This document shows positions 9,770 to 17,536 of a stretch of DNA of 64,000 bases, piece after piece. Position numbers and translations under genes: made by a program. The stretch lies in contig CAVQLK010000011.1 in the NCBI GenBank assembly GCA_963713355.1, positions 930,001 to 994,000 on the forward strand. Direction: 5' to 3'. Positions within the stretch are counted from its first letter, which is position 1. The number at the start of each line of letters is the position of its first letter. This DNA is from FEN-1219 sp963713355. GTDB taxonomy: Bacteria > Pseudomonadota > Gammaproteobacteria > Steroidobacterales > Rariloculaceae. Below the pieces are notes generated by a model. That model searched no databases, was not told the origin of the DNA, and saw only the letters and a program-made list of their open reading frames with translations.

Positions 9770-10605
9770 CGCAGCGTCTCCGCGAACTCCGGCAACGCCG
9801 TCGCGGCGCCGCCGCGCGTCGCTTCTCGAGGCAAGCCGTGCGCCTCGCCGAACTCGCCGATGAACGGATTCTGTCCGGGCAAGTGGTGCGGCACGAAGCC
9901 CGGCTCGCGAACGATCTCGATCACGGGGTCGCAGGGGTACGGCGTCATCGAGCCGGCCGGTTGCAGTAGGAAGCCGTTCGTCTTCACGAGCGGCTCGGTC
10001 AAGTACACGGGATCTTCGACGATCATCACGTGCGTCATGAGATCGCCGTAACGATGAAAGCGATCCGTCATCGTGGCGCGGTCGCTGAGCGGCAAGCCGT
10101 TGCGCCGCATCCAACCGGCTTTCAAATGCGTCGTCTTCACGACGAGGACGTCGCCTTCGAAGCTGCCCGTCGAGAAACCCTGCCACGTGTGCAGCGCGTA
10201 CTCGGGCGGATGCGGTCGGCCGTCCATCCAGATCTCGCGATGCTGCTCCTGCCACGCAATATGCGTGTGGATCTTGACGAGTTGCTGCGTGTCCTCGTCA
10301 CGGTCTTCCCAAATCCGGAGCACGCCGACGCCGCGAAAGCCGTACGTCGAAGGGTGCGGCTTGCATTGGTGCTCGGGCATCGACAGCAGCGAGGCGTCCC
10401 AGGCTTCGGCGCGGAGCCGCGCAGTGTCGCTGATCGGCAAACCGGCATAGTCGCCGATCGACGGGCCCGGGATCCGCTCGTCGACGTCCTCGTGAAAGAG
10501 CGGATTCCAGTAGCCGATAAGATTCGTTTGCGCGGCGGCCTGTGAGGCAACGAGCGAGAGCAGCACGCCTAAAACGGCTACGCTCGGTGCTGATCGCAAT
10601 GACAT
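9766..10605 (-). CDS. secreted protein of the 'GxWEGDxLVVxT' family, copy W1
   Basis: 279 residues, intact. Signal peptide MSLRSAPSVAVLGVLLSLVA followed by SQAAAQ. The N-terminal part has 'NLIGYWNPLFHEDVDERIPG' and 'GDYAGLPISDTARLRAEAWD'; the core has 'GSFEGDVLVVKTTHLKAGWM', 'RATMTDRFHRYGDL' and 'VEDPVYLTEPLVKTNGF'. ATG 10605 follows CGGGGGAAAG. It is the first gene of the minus-strand operon continuing with W2, the MBL enzyme, the HpaB-type hydroxylase and the persulfide dioxygenase. It is divergent from the MFS gene (116-base shared control region). Function unknown; probably periplasmic. Confidence 0.8.
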   Translation of the reverse strand: MSLRSAPSVAVLGVLLSLVASQAAAQTNLIGYWNPLFHEDVDERIPGPSIGDYAGLPISDTARLRAEAWDASLLSMPEHQCKPHPSTYGFRGVGVLRIWEDRDEDTQQLVKIHTHIAWQEQHREIWMDGRPHPPEYALHTWQGFSTGSFEGDVLVVKTTHLKAGWMRRNGLPLSDRATMTDRFHRYGDLMTHVMIVEDPVYLTEPLVKTNGFLLQPAGSMTPYPCDPVIEIVREPGFVPHHLPGQNPFIGEFGEAHGLPREATRGGAATALPEFAETLR

Positions 10606-10721
10606 AGCAACTTTCCCCCGGGGACTACGTCGCTGGCGAGTGCCGCTGGCCAGCGGCCTCGCGCGAGGATACTGTACGGCCGTCGGCCAGCATAACTTCA
10701 GGAACAATAACAAAGGTCACC

Positions 10722-11987
10722 ATGGCTCGAGCAACCACACCACCCGGTTCGGCGTCACCTTCCGTCTGGGATACCGCCTACGAGCGCAGAGCGGTCGTCC
10801 TGCTCGGATTGGGTTTTGGGCTCGTCGGCCTCGATCGCTGGATCCTCCAGCCGTTGTTTCCGTTCATCCAAGCCGATCTCGGCTTGGCCGACGGCGATAC
10901 CGGCCGGCTCGCGGGCATCCTCGGCATCCTGTGGGGCGTCTTCGCGATTTTCTCGGGGCGACTGTCCGACGCGATCGGTCATCGCAAGGTGCTGATCCCA
11001 GCCATCCTGATGTTCTCGCTGCTGTCGGGATTGTCAGGGCTCGCGCAAGGACTCACGGCGTTGATCCTGATTCGCGCGCTGATGGGCGCGATGGAAGGCA
11101 CGTACTGCCCGACGAGCTTCACGGCCGTGGCGGCCGCTTCGAAGCCACAGCGCCGCGGCTTCAATCAGGGACTGCAGCAGAGCGGCTTCGCGCTGCTCGG
11201 CCTCGCGCTCGGGCCCATCATCGCGATTCAGTTGCTGAACGTCGTGCCGTCGTGGCGCTGGGTGTTCTGGATCGTCGCGCTGCCGGGCTTCGTCGTCGGC
11301 TTGCTGCTGTTTCTTTCGCTGCGCGAGCCGAAGGACGCTCCGGCCGGCGCGTTGATCGGCGCGACGCAGCAAAAGGCCTCGTGGATCGAGGTCTTGAAGG
11401 CGCCCAACATTCTGCTCTGCATGCTGGCGCTACTCTGTGCGATGGCTTGCGTATTCGTGCTGAGCGCAATGGTGCCACCCTATCTCGTGAACGTGCTGGG
11501 ATTGACGCCCGGGCAGATGAGCGTCGTGACCTCGGCGCTCGGCTTCGGCGGCTTCTTCGGCCAATTCGGTTGGCCGGGTCTGTCCGACAAGTTCGGCCGC
11601 CAGCCTCTCGCGCTGCTCGGCTTCATCGGCGCAACGCTCTCGCTGTGGTGGTTCGCGAACACGGGCGCTGCCGTGCTGCCGCTGTTCGTGGCGCTATTCG
11701 TCTGTTCCTTTTTCTGTCTCGGCAACGTCGCGTTGATCACGGGACCGATCGCAACCGAGTCCGCCCCGCGCGGCCTCGTGTCGTCGGCTATCGGTCTCGT
11801 CGTCGGCGTCGGCGAGATCTTCGGCGGCGGTGTAGCGCCGATCATCGCAGGCGGCGTCGCGGATCGGTTCGGCTTGCCGAGTGTGTTCTACGTCGCGCTC
11901 GTGGGCGTCGTGCTCGGCATCATCGTGTGCTTTTTCGTGCGCGAGACGGCGCCCGGCAAGCGCAAGCCTGCGGCGGCTGCGCCGTAG
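10722..11987 (+). CDS. MFS transporter
   Basis: 421 residues with twelve predicted membrane spans. The first-half signature is 'GRLSDAIGHRKVLIPAILM' (between spans 2 and 3; the classic G-x-x-x-D-x-x-G-R/H-R/K-x), repeated in the second half as 'GLSDKFGRQPLALLGF'. An acidic and Arg-rich first span ('GLVGLDRWILQPLFPFIQAD') and 'RALMGAMEGTYCPTSFTA' resemble the anion/aromatic-acid or sialate-type porters. Start ATG 10722. Divergent from the W1/W2/MBL/HpaB operon, so it may import or export that pathway's substrate; this is inference from position. Confidence 0.85.
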   Translation: MARATTPPGSASPSVWDTAYERRAVVLLGLGFGLVGLDRWILQPLFPFIQADLGLADGDTGRLAGILGILWGVFAIFSGRLSDAIGHRKVLIPAILMFSLLSGLSGLAQGLTALILIRALMGAMEGTYCPTSFTAVAAASKPQRRGFNQGLQQSGFALLGLALGPIIAIQLLNVVPSWRWVFWIVALPGFVVGLLLFLSLREPKDAPAGALIGATQQKASWIEVLKAPNILLCMLALLCAMACVFVLSAMVPPYLVNVLGLTPGQMSVVTSALGFGGFFGQFGWPGLSDKFGRQPLALLGFIGATLSLWWFANTGAAVLPLFVALFVCSFFCLGNVALITGPIATESAPRGLVSSAIGLVVGVGEIFGGGVAPIIAGGVADRFGLPSVFYVALVGVVLGIIVCFFVRETAPGKRKPAAAAP

Positions 11988-12094
11988 CGGGCGAGTCCAG
12001 CTGCGCACGTAGTCCTCGACCTGGCAGCTCGCTGGCGGCGATCCAAGCCTCGATCCCAGCGGCCAGTAGCCATCCGTGACGGCTCGACTGGCGG

Positions 12095-13174
12095 TCAACC
12101 GGGCGCGACGACTGGGTTCGTCAGCGGGCTCACGCCTTCGTAGCTGCACTCCATGCGGTCCCCGGCCTTGAGCAGGATCGGCGGGTTGCGTGCTGAGCCG
12201 ACGCCGGGCGGCGTGCCGGTCGCGATCACGTCGCCTGGGCGCAGTGTCAGGATATTGCTCGCGTAGACGACTTGCTCCGGCACCGTGTGGATCATTTGCG
12301 CCGTCGTGCCTTCTTGCAGAACCTCGCCGTTCAGCACGAATCGCATCGCGATATTGCCGACGTCGGGGATGAACTCCTTCGGCGTGATGAACGGGCCCAT
12401 CGGCGCGAACGTGTCGTGGTTTTTCGTGATGAGCCAGTCCGAGCCGAAGCGCGTGTCGCCGCGGCCGCCGCGGTCCGACATGTCGTTCTGCAGCGTGTAG
12501 CCGAACACGTAGTCCATCGCGCGCGCCTCGGCCACGCGCGCCGCCGGCCGGCCGATGACGACGCCGAGCTCGCATTCCCATTCGATCTGCGTGCGGCCGA
12601 CGGGCAAGCGGACGGGCTCGCCCTGCGCGACGATCGCGCCGGGCAGCTTGATGAACATGAACGGATTCCAGCGCGTGTCGCCTTGCTTGCGCTCCCAGAT
12701 ACCGGCCGCGCTGGTCGTCCCCGCCGGCGCTTCGCCGGCCGTCGCGGTGCGTGTGTCGCCTTGGCGTCTCGCCATCTCGAGATCGTGCTCGCGGTAGTTG
12801 ACGGCGACGTTGAGCATCGTCGTCGGGTACATGATCGGTGGCAGGATCTTCAGCGCGCCGACGTCGTAGACGTACGCGGGCCGCGTGTCGCCGACGGTGC
12901 GCACGATCTCGATGATGCGCGCGCGCAGGCCGTCGTAGCGTGCGATGAGATCCTTCATGTCGGTCGGCGCCGCGACGCCCGAAGCCGGATTCGTGATCGC
13001 CGCGTGTGCCGCTGCGAAGTCGATGACACGGGACTCGCCAAGCACGATGCCGACGAATGGGCGGCCTTGCCGTTCGAAAGTGCCGAGCTTGAACGGTGTC
13101 GGAGCGGGTTGGGCGACGACCGCCGTCGCGACGACGAGGGCCGCGAGCAGCCCTCCTGCAAGCGCCGATTTCAT
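12095..13174 (-). CDS. fumarylacetoacetate-hydrolase-family protein with a signal peptide
   Basis: 359 residues from ATG 13174 (CGGGGGAAT ribosome-binding region). The first 21 residues (MKSALAGGLLAALVVATAVV, then AQPA) form a clear signal peptide, unusual because FAH-family enzymes are normally cytoplasmic. The catalytic domain shows 'NVAVNYREHDLEMAR', 'NPFMFIKLPGAIVAQGEPVR', 'IEWECELGVVIG' (metal-binding Glu pair), 'GYTLQNDMSDR' (metal-binding Asp) and 'LTLRPGDVIATGTPPGVG'. Family members hydrolyse or decarboxylate acylpyruvates and related 2-oxo acids. Divergent from the DUF6152/PQQ/MBL cluster starting at 13391. A small 107-base gap separates it from the MFS gene. Confidence 0.88.
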   Translation of the reverse strand: MKSALAGGLLAALVVATAVVAQPAPTPFKLGTFERQGRPFVGIVLGESRVIDFAAAHAAITNPASGVAAPTDMKDLIARYDGLRARIIEIVRTVGDTRPAYVYDVGALKILPPIMYPTTMLNVAVNYREHDLEMARRQGDTRTATAGEAPAGTTSAAGIWERKQGDTRWNPFMFIKLPGAIVAQGEPVRLPVGRTQIEWECELGVVIGRPAARVAEARAMDYVFGYTLQNDMSDRGGRGDTRFGSDWLITKNHDTFAPMGPFITPKEFIPDVGNIAMRFVLNGEVLQEGTTAQMIHTVPEQVVYASNILTLRPGDVIATGTPPGVGSARNPPILLKAGDRMECSYEGVSPLTNPVVAPG

Positions 13175-13390
13175 GAGTGATTCCCCCGAAGTGCACGGTT
13201 GAGCGGCATCGTCATCGTAACTCGTGCCGCGCTCATCTCGCACCAACGGCGCAGCGACTGCCGCGCCACGCCGCTCGTCGCGGCCTTGACGTAGCTTGAG
13301 ATACGCCGTGCCCGGCCGCTCGAGTAGCGGTTGCAGTGGCCACGGAAGTCGGGATTAATAGCCGAAACGCAGGAATTCCCGAGGGGACTC

Positions 13391-14734
13391 ATGAACGCCA
13401 CGCCTTTGCGCCTCGCTGCCGCGTGCGCGGCCATACTCGCGACGGACGCTGCGAGCGCACACCACGGCTTCGGCAACTTCGATCGCAGCCGCGAGGTTTC
13501 GCTCGAGGGAACGATCACGAGCATTGATTTCGTGAACCCCCATGCCTACGTCTACTTCGAGGCGACGAATGCAGACGGCACGAAAGTCGCGAAGCGTTGC
13601 GAAATGCGCGCGGCGACCGTGCTGCGCCGTTCGGGCTGGTCGGCGGAGATGTTCAAGGCCGGCGAGCCGATCAAGATCGAAGGCGCGCCCGATCGTTTCG
13701 ACGTGAACTCGTGCTACGTGCACACGGTCGTGTTCGCGGACGGCACGACGGCCGACCGCTATGCGCAGCTCTCGAAGCCGGCCGCGGCACCAGCACAGGC
13801 TGCGCCGCGCGCTGCGCGCTTGCCGAGCGGCGAACCCAACATCACGGGCGACTGGGCGCCCGAACAAGTCGTCATGACGGACCCGCGCGGCCGCAGCGGT
13901 GCGCTCGTGCCCGTGAGCCGCGTCGAGGAGTCCGAGCCGGGTCAATCGCCGGCTCCGCCGGCCGGCCCTGCGGGCGGCAATGGCGGTGGCGGCGCAGCCG
14001 CGGGCGGTGGTGGTGCGGGCGGCGCAGCCGCGGCCGGAGGTGGCCGGGGCGGCCCTCCGCGTGTGACCTACACGCCTGCAGGCCAGGCGGCGGCCGACGC
14101 ATTCCGCGGCGGCACGACCGACAACCCGCGCATGCGCTGCGAGACGACGAGCATCCTGTTCGACTGGACATTCGACGGTCCCGTCAACCGCATCACACAG
14201 AGCGGCGACACGATCACGCTGCAATATGGCCAGCTCGGGCTCACGCGCACGATCCACATGAACATGACGGAGCATCCCGCGAACATCGAACCGAGCCGCG
14301 CCGGGCACTCGATCGGCCGCTGGGAGAACGACGTGCTCGTCGTCGACACGGTCGGTTTCGCTCCCGGTTTCTTGAATCCGCCGATTGCGAACAGTGAGCA
14401 GCTGCATGTCGTCGAACGTTTCACGCTCGACCCGAATGCCATGACGCTCACGCGAGAGTACACGGCGACCGATCCAGTCTATTACACGGATCAGTACACG
14501 GGGCGCGACACGATCGGCGTCGCGGACCTGCCGTACGCGCCCGATGCATGCGCGGAGCTCACGTTCGTCGACTTTTCCGCCGACGGCGTGGCGCCCGATG
14601 CGAACTCGGGCGGTATAGGACCGCAGGGCGCCGCCGCTGCACCGGCCGCACCTGCGGCGCCGGCTGCACCGGCCGCTCCAAACGCGCCCCCTGCGCCCGC
14701 CGAGTGGTGGGAGTTCTGGAAGTGGTTCGACTGA
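13391..14734 (+). CDS. DUF6152 protein fused to the 'GxWEGDxLVVxT' core, copy W3
   Basis: 447 residues; signal peptide ends at 'DAASA'. The N-terminal DUF6152 domain (residues 20-130) has 'HHGFGNFDRSREVSLEGTIT', 'VNPHAYVYFEA' and 'RRSGWSAEMFKAGEPIKIEG'. A Gly/Ala-rich low-complexity linker (about residues 190-225) follows, then the W-family core 'GRWENDVLVVDTVGFAPGFL', 'EQLHVVERFTLD' and 'ATDPVYYTDQYTG'. The end is an Ala-Pro run then 'EWWEFWKWFD'. Followed at 66 bases by the PQQ dehydrogenase on the same strand, so probably cotranscribed. Role unknown; DUF6152 proteins are small exported proteins often found beside metal or quinoprotein genes. Confidence 0.85.
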   Translation: MNATPLRLAAACAAILATDAASAHHGFGNFDRSREVSLEGTITSIDFVNPHAYVYFEATNADGTKVAKRCEMRAATVLRRSGWSAEMFKAGEPIKIEGAPDRFDVNSCYVHTVVFADGTTADRYAQLSKPAAAPAQAAPRAARLPSGEPNITGDWAPEQVVMTDPRGRSGALVPVSRVEESEPGQSPAPPAGPAGGNGGGGAAAGGGGAGGAAAAGGGRGGPPRVTYTPAGQAAADAFRGGTTDNPRMRCETTSILFDWTFDGPVNRITQSGDTITLQYGQLGLTRTIHMNMTEHPANIEPSRAGHSIGRWENDVLVVDTVGFAPGFLNPPIANSEQLHVVERFTLDPNAMTLTREYTATDPVYYTDQYTGRDTIGVADLPYAPDACAELTFVDFSADGVAPDANSGGIGPQGAAAAPAAPAAPAAPAAPNAPPAPAEWWEFWKWFD

Positions 14735-14799
14735 CCACCCGATAAAAGAAGAGCGGCGCCGCTTGTCGCGGTGCGTGTCCACAATCCCGGGGGAATACC

Positions 14800-16536
14800 A
14801 TGCGACGACAGATCTTCTCTCTTGCAACGCTGGCTTTGGCGATCACGGCGGCGGCGAGCGCTAGCGCGCAGACCGGCGAACGCGAGTTCACGCCGGTGAC
14901 GGACGCCATGCTCAAGAATCCCGCGCCCGGCGACTGGCTCATGTGGCGCCGCACGTTGGACGGCTGGGGCTATAGCCCACTGAGCGAGATCGACAGGAGC
15001 AACGTCGGAAAGCTCGAGCAAGTCTGGGCGCACGAGCTCGGCACGGGCATTCAGGAATCGACGCCGCTCGTCTACGACGGCGTCATGTACCTGCCTGGCG
15101 GCGGCGACCTCGTGAAAGCGTTCGACGCCAAGAGCGGGACGCTGCTTTGGGAGTACAAGCGCCAGTATCCCGAAGGCGTGCGCGGCGGCACGAATCGCAA
15201 CATGGCGATCTGGGGCACGACGCTGATCGACGCCGGCGCCGACAACTCGATGTACGCGATCGACGCGCGCACGGGCAAGCTCGTTTGGGAGACGAAGGTG
15301 CTCGAGCCGACGCTGCCGGCGCGTGCGAGCTCCGGGCCGATCATCGCGAACGGCAAGGTCATCACGGGCCGGCAGTGCCAGCCCGGCGCGACGCACGAGT
15401 CGTGCATCGTCACAGCGCACGACGCGGCGACGGGCAAGGAGCTCTGGCGCACGCGTACGATTCCGCGCAAGGGCGAGCCCGGCGACGAGACGTGGGGCGA
15501 CGTGCCGATGGAGCAGCGCTGGCACGTCGGCACGTGGATGGTGCCGAGCTACGATCCCGTGCTCGACCGCATCTACGTCGGCACGTCGGTGACGATCCCG
15601 GCGCCGAAATTCATCTTGGGCGGCGTCGACAAGACGCACCTCTATCACAACTCGACGCTCGCGCTGAATCCCGCCGACGGCAAGATCGTCTGGCACTACC
15701 AGCATCTGAACGACCACTGGGATCTCGACCATCCATTCGAGCGGCTGCTCGTCGACACGGCCGTCGCGCCCGACTCGAGCGAGGTTGCGTGGATCAATCC
15801 GCGCGTGCGTCCCGGCGAGCGCCGCCAGGTCATGACGGGCATCCCCGGCAAGACGGGCGTCGTCTACACGCTCGATCGCGCGACGGGTGAGTTCCTCTGG
15901 GCCCGGCCGACGGTGTTCCAGAACGTCATCAAAAACATCGACGGCGCGACGGGTAAGGTCGAAGTCGATCCCGAGCGCGTCTTCACGGAGAAAGGGCAAG
16001 CGCTGATGGTCTGCCCCGGCACGAACGGCGGTAAGAACTTCCCGGCCGGGGCCTACAGCCCGCGCACGAACGCGATGTACATGCCGCTGCAGAACATGTG
16101 CATGAACGCCACGATCCAGAGCGGCGAGCGCGACCCGCGGCTCGTGTACGGGTTCCAGAGCGAGTACATCCCCGCACCGGGCGCCGACAAGATCGGCGTC
16201 GTCTGGGCGATCTCGGCCGAGAAGGGCACGACCGTGTGGAAGCACGAGCAGCGCGTCGGCGTGATGTCGCTTGCGGCGACTGGCGGCGGGCTCGTGTTCG
16301 GCGGCGACGTCGCCGGCAACTTCCGCGCGCTCGACGACACGACAGGCAAGGTGCTCTGGGAGACGAATATCGGCGCGCCCGTCAGCGGCTACCCCGTGTC
16401 GTTTGCCGTCGACGGCAAGCAGTACGTCGCCGTCACGACGGGCCAGTCGCTCGTCGCCGGCGCTTCGCGGCGCGTGACGCCCGAGCTCACGGGCGAGTCG
16501 CCGCCGGCGCAGCTCGTGGTGTTCGCGCTGCCGTAA
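14800..16536 (+). CDS. PQQ-dependent dehydrogenase, methanol/ethanol-dehydrogenase-like
   Basis: 578 residues; signal peptide MRRQIFSLATLALAITAAAS to ASAQ. Eight-bladed propeller with tryptophan-docking repeats 'FDAKSGTLLWEYKR', 'IDARTGKLVWETKV', 'HDAATGKELWRTR', 'LNPADGKIVWHYQ' and 'LDDTTGKVLWETN'; 'NDHWDLDHPFE' is near the usual active-site Asp position. Two standard features are missing: adjacent Cys-Cys over the PQQ face, and the G-T-G-N segment (here 'YVGTSVTIPAPK'). It may be a divergent subfamily or use the cofactor differently. CGGGGGAAT precedes ATG 14800. Fifteen bases separate its stop from the next MBL gene. No heme domain. Confidence 0.85.
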   Translation: MRRQIFSLATLALAITAAASASAQTGEREFTPVTDAMLKNPAPGDWLMWRRTLDGWGYSPLSEIDRSNVGKLEQVWAHELGTGIQESTPLVYDGVMYLPGGGDLVKAFDAKSGTLLWEYKRQYPEGVRGGTNRNMAIWGTTLIDAGADNSMYAIDARTGKLVWETKVLEPTLPARASSGPIIANGKVITGRQCQPGATHESCIVTAHDAATGKELWRTRTIPRKGEPGDETWGDVPMEQRWHVGTWMVPSYDPVLDRIYVGTSVTIPAPKFILGGVDKTHLYHNSTLALNPADGKIVWHYQHLNDHWDLDHPFERLLVDTAVAPDSSEVAWINPRVRPGERRQVMTGIPGKTGVVYTLDRATGEFLWARPTVFQNVIKNIDGATGKVEVDPERVFTEKGQALMVCPGTNGGKNFPAGAYSPRTNAMYMPLQNMCMNATIQSGERDPRLVYGFQSEYIPAPGADKIGVVWAISAEKGTTVWKHEQRVGVMSLAATGGGLVFGGDVAGNFRALDDTTGKVLWETNIGAPVSGYPVSFAVDGKQYVAVTTGQSLVAGASRRVTPELTGESPPAQLVVFALP

Positions 16537-16550
16537 CGAGGGACTCAGGC

Positions 16551-17504
16551 GTGCGTGTTTCTCGATACCTGCTGGCGTTCGCGGTTTCCTCGGCGGCAAC
16601 GGCCGCGGCGCAAGCGCCGGAGGTCGAGCGGCACCTCGCGGCCGCGCGCGCGGCGGCCGGCGAGCACGCCTCGATGGTCGATCGCTTGTGCCCCATGCCG
16701 GGCGTCGTACGGCCCGTACAGGGCAATCGCACGGGACCGCCCGCGACGCCGCCACGCGAGTCGTGGCACGCCGAGCCCGCGAAGGTGTTCGACAATTTTT
16801 ACTTCGTCGGCATGACGGAATTTTCGGCGTGGGCCGTCACGACGAGCGAAGGCATCATCGTCATCGATCCGTTGTTCGATTACTCCGTCGAGGACGAAGT
16901 CGTCGAGGGCTTGCGCAAGCTCGGGTTCGATCCCGCAGACATCGAATACGTGCTCGTGAGCCACGGCCACCTCGATCACGTCGGCGGCGCGAAGCTGCTG
17001 CAGGAGCGCTTCGGCGCGCGCGTGCTGTTGACGGCCGCGGACTGGGACTTGCTCGATCGCGACAATCCGCCGTGGAAGCCACGCCGCGACATGGAGATCA
17101 CGGACGGCATGAAGCTCACGCTCGGCGACACGACGCTTACGATGTATCACACGCCGGGCCACACGAACGGTACCGTGTCGACGCTGATTCCGCTGCGCGA
17201 CGGCGCGAGCCGTCACGTCGGCGCGCTCTGGGGCGGCACGCTGTTCAACTTCGGGCCTGACGCCGCGCGCTTCCGCTCGTACGCGGAGTCGGCTGCCAAG
17301 TTCCGCGAGATCGCGACGGCGGCCGGCGCCGACGTGCTGCTCTCGAATCACACGGATTACGACGGCACGAAAGAGAAGCTGCCGGCGCTCAGCACCCGCC
17401 GCGCCGGTGCGCCGCATCCGTACGTCGTCGGCAATGAATCGGTGCGGCGTTACTTGACCGTCGCGAACGAGTGCGCACAAGCCGCGCTCGCGGGCGTCCA
17501 GTAA
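16551..17504 (+). CDS. secreted MBL-fold hydrolase, subclass-B3-like
   Basis: 317 residues from GTG 16551 (GAGGGA upstream), directly after the PQQ gene, so cotranscribed. Signal peptide to 'SAATAAAQ'. Motifs: 'FYFVGMTEFSAWAVTTSEGI', 'YVLVSHGHLDHVGGAKLLQE' (H-x-H-x-D-H), 'LTMYHTPGHTNGTVSTLIPL' and 'LLSNHTDYDGTKEKLPAL'. The layout with the long 'H-T-P-G-H-T' and 'S-N-H' zinc ligands resembles subclass B3 beta-lactamase relatives, but the pairing with a quinoprotein suggests a catabolic hydrolase or lactonase instead. Antibiotic hydrolysis cannot be claimed from sequence. Confidence 0.85.
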   Translation: MRVSRYLLAFAVSSAATAAAQAPEVERHLAAARAAAGEHASMVDRLCPMPGVVRPVQGNRTGPPATPPRESWHAEPAKVFDNFYFVGMTEFSAWAVTTSEGIIVIDPLFDYSVEDEVVEGLRKLGFDPADIEYVLVSHGHLDHVGGAKLLQERFGARVLLTAADWDLLDRDNPPWKPRRDMEITDGMKLTLGDTTLTMYHTPGHTNGTVSTLIPLRDGASRHVGALWGGTLFNFGPDAARFRSYAESAAKFREIATAAGADVLLSNHTDYDGTKEKLPALSTRRAGAPHPYVVGNESVRRYLTVANECAQAALAGVQ

Positions 17505-17536
17505 GCGCTGCGGTTCGGAGCGGCCGTGGCGCGGCA

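Noticed and set aside
13355..14827. 490-residue minus-strand frame opposite the DUF6152-W3 gene
   Set aside because: Same reason: codon-position artefact of the plus-strand gene.
14491..16755. 754-residue minus-strand open frame opposite the quinoprotein
   Set aside because: Antisense shadow; composition is Arg/Ala/His-rich and carries no motif, and the plus strand encodes a complete dehydrogenase.
16551..17504. Antibiotic-resistance beta-lactamase
   Set aside because: The MBL fold alone does not show lactamase activity; a signal peptide and coupling to a quinoprotein point to catabolism.
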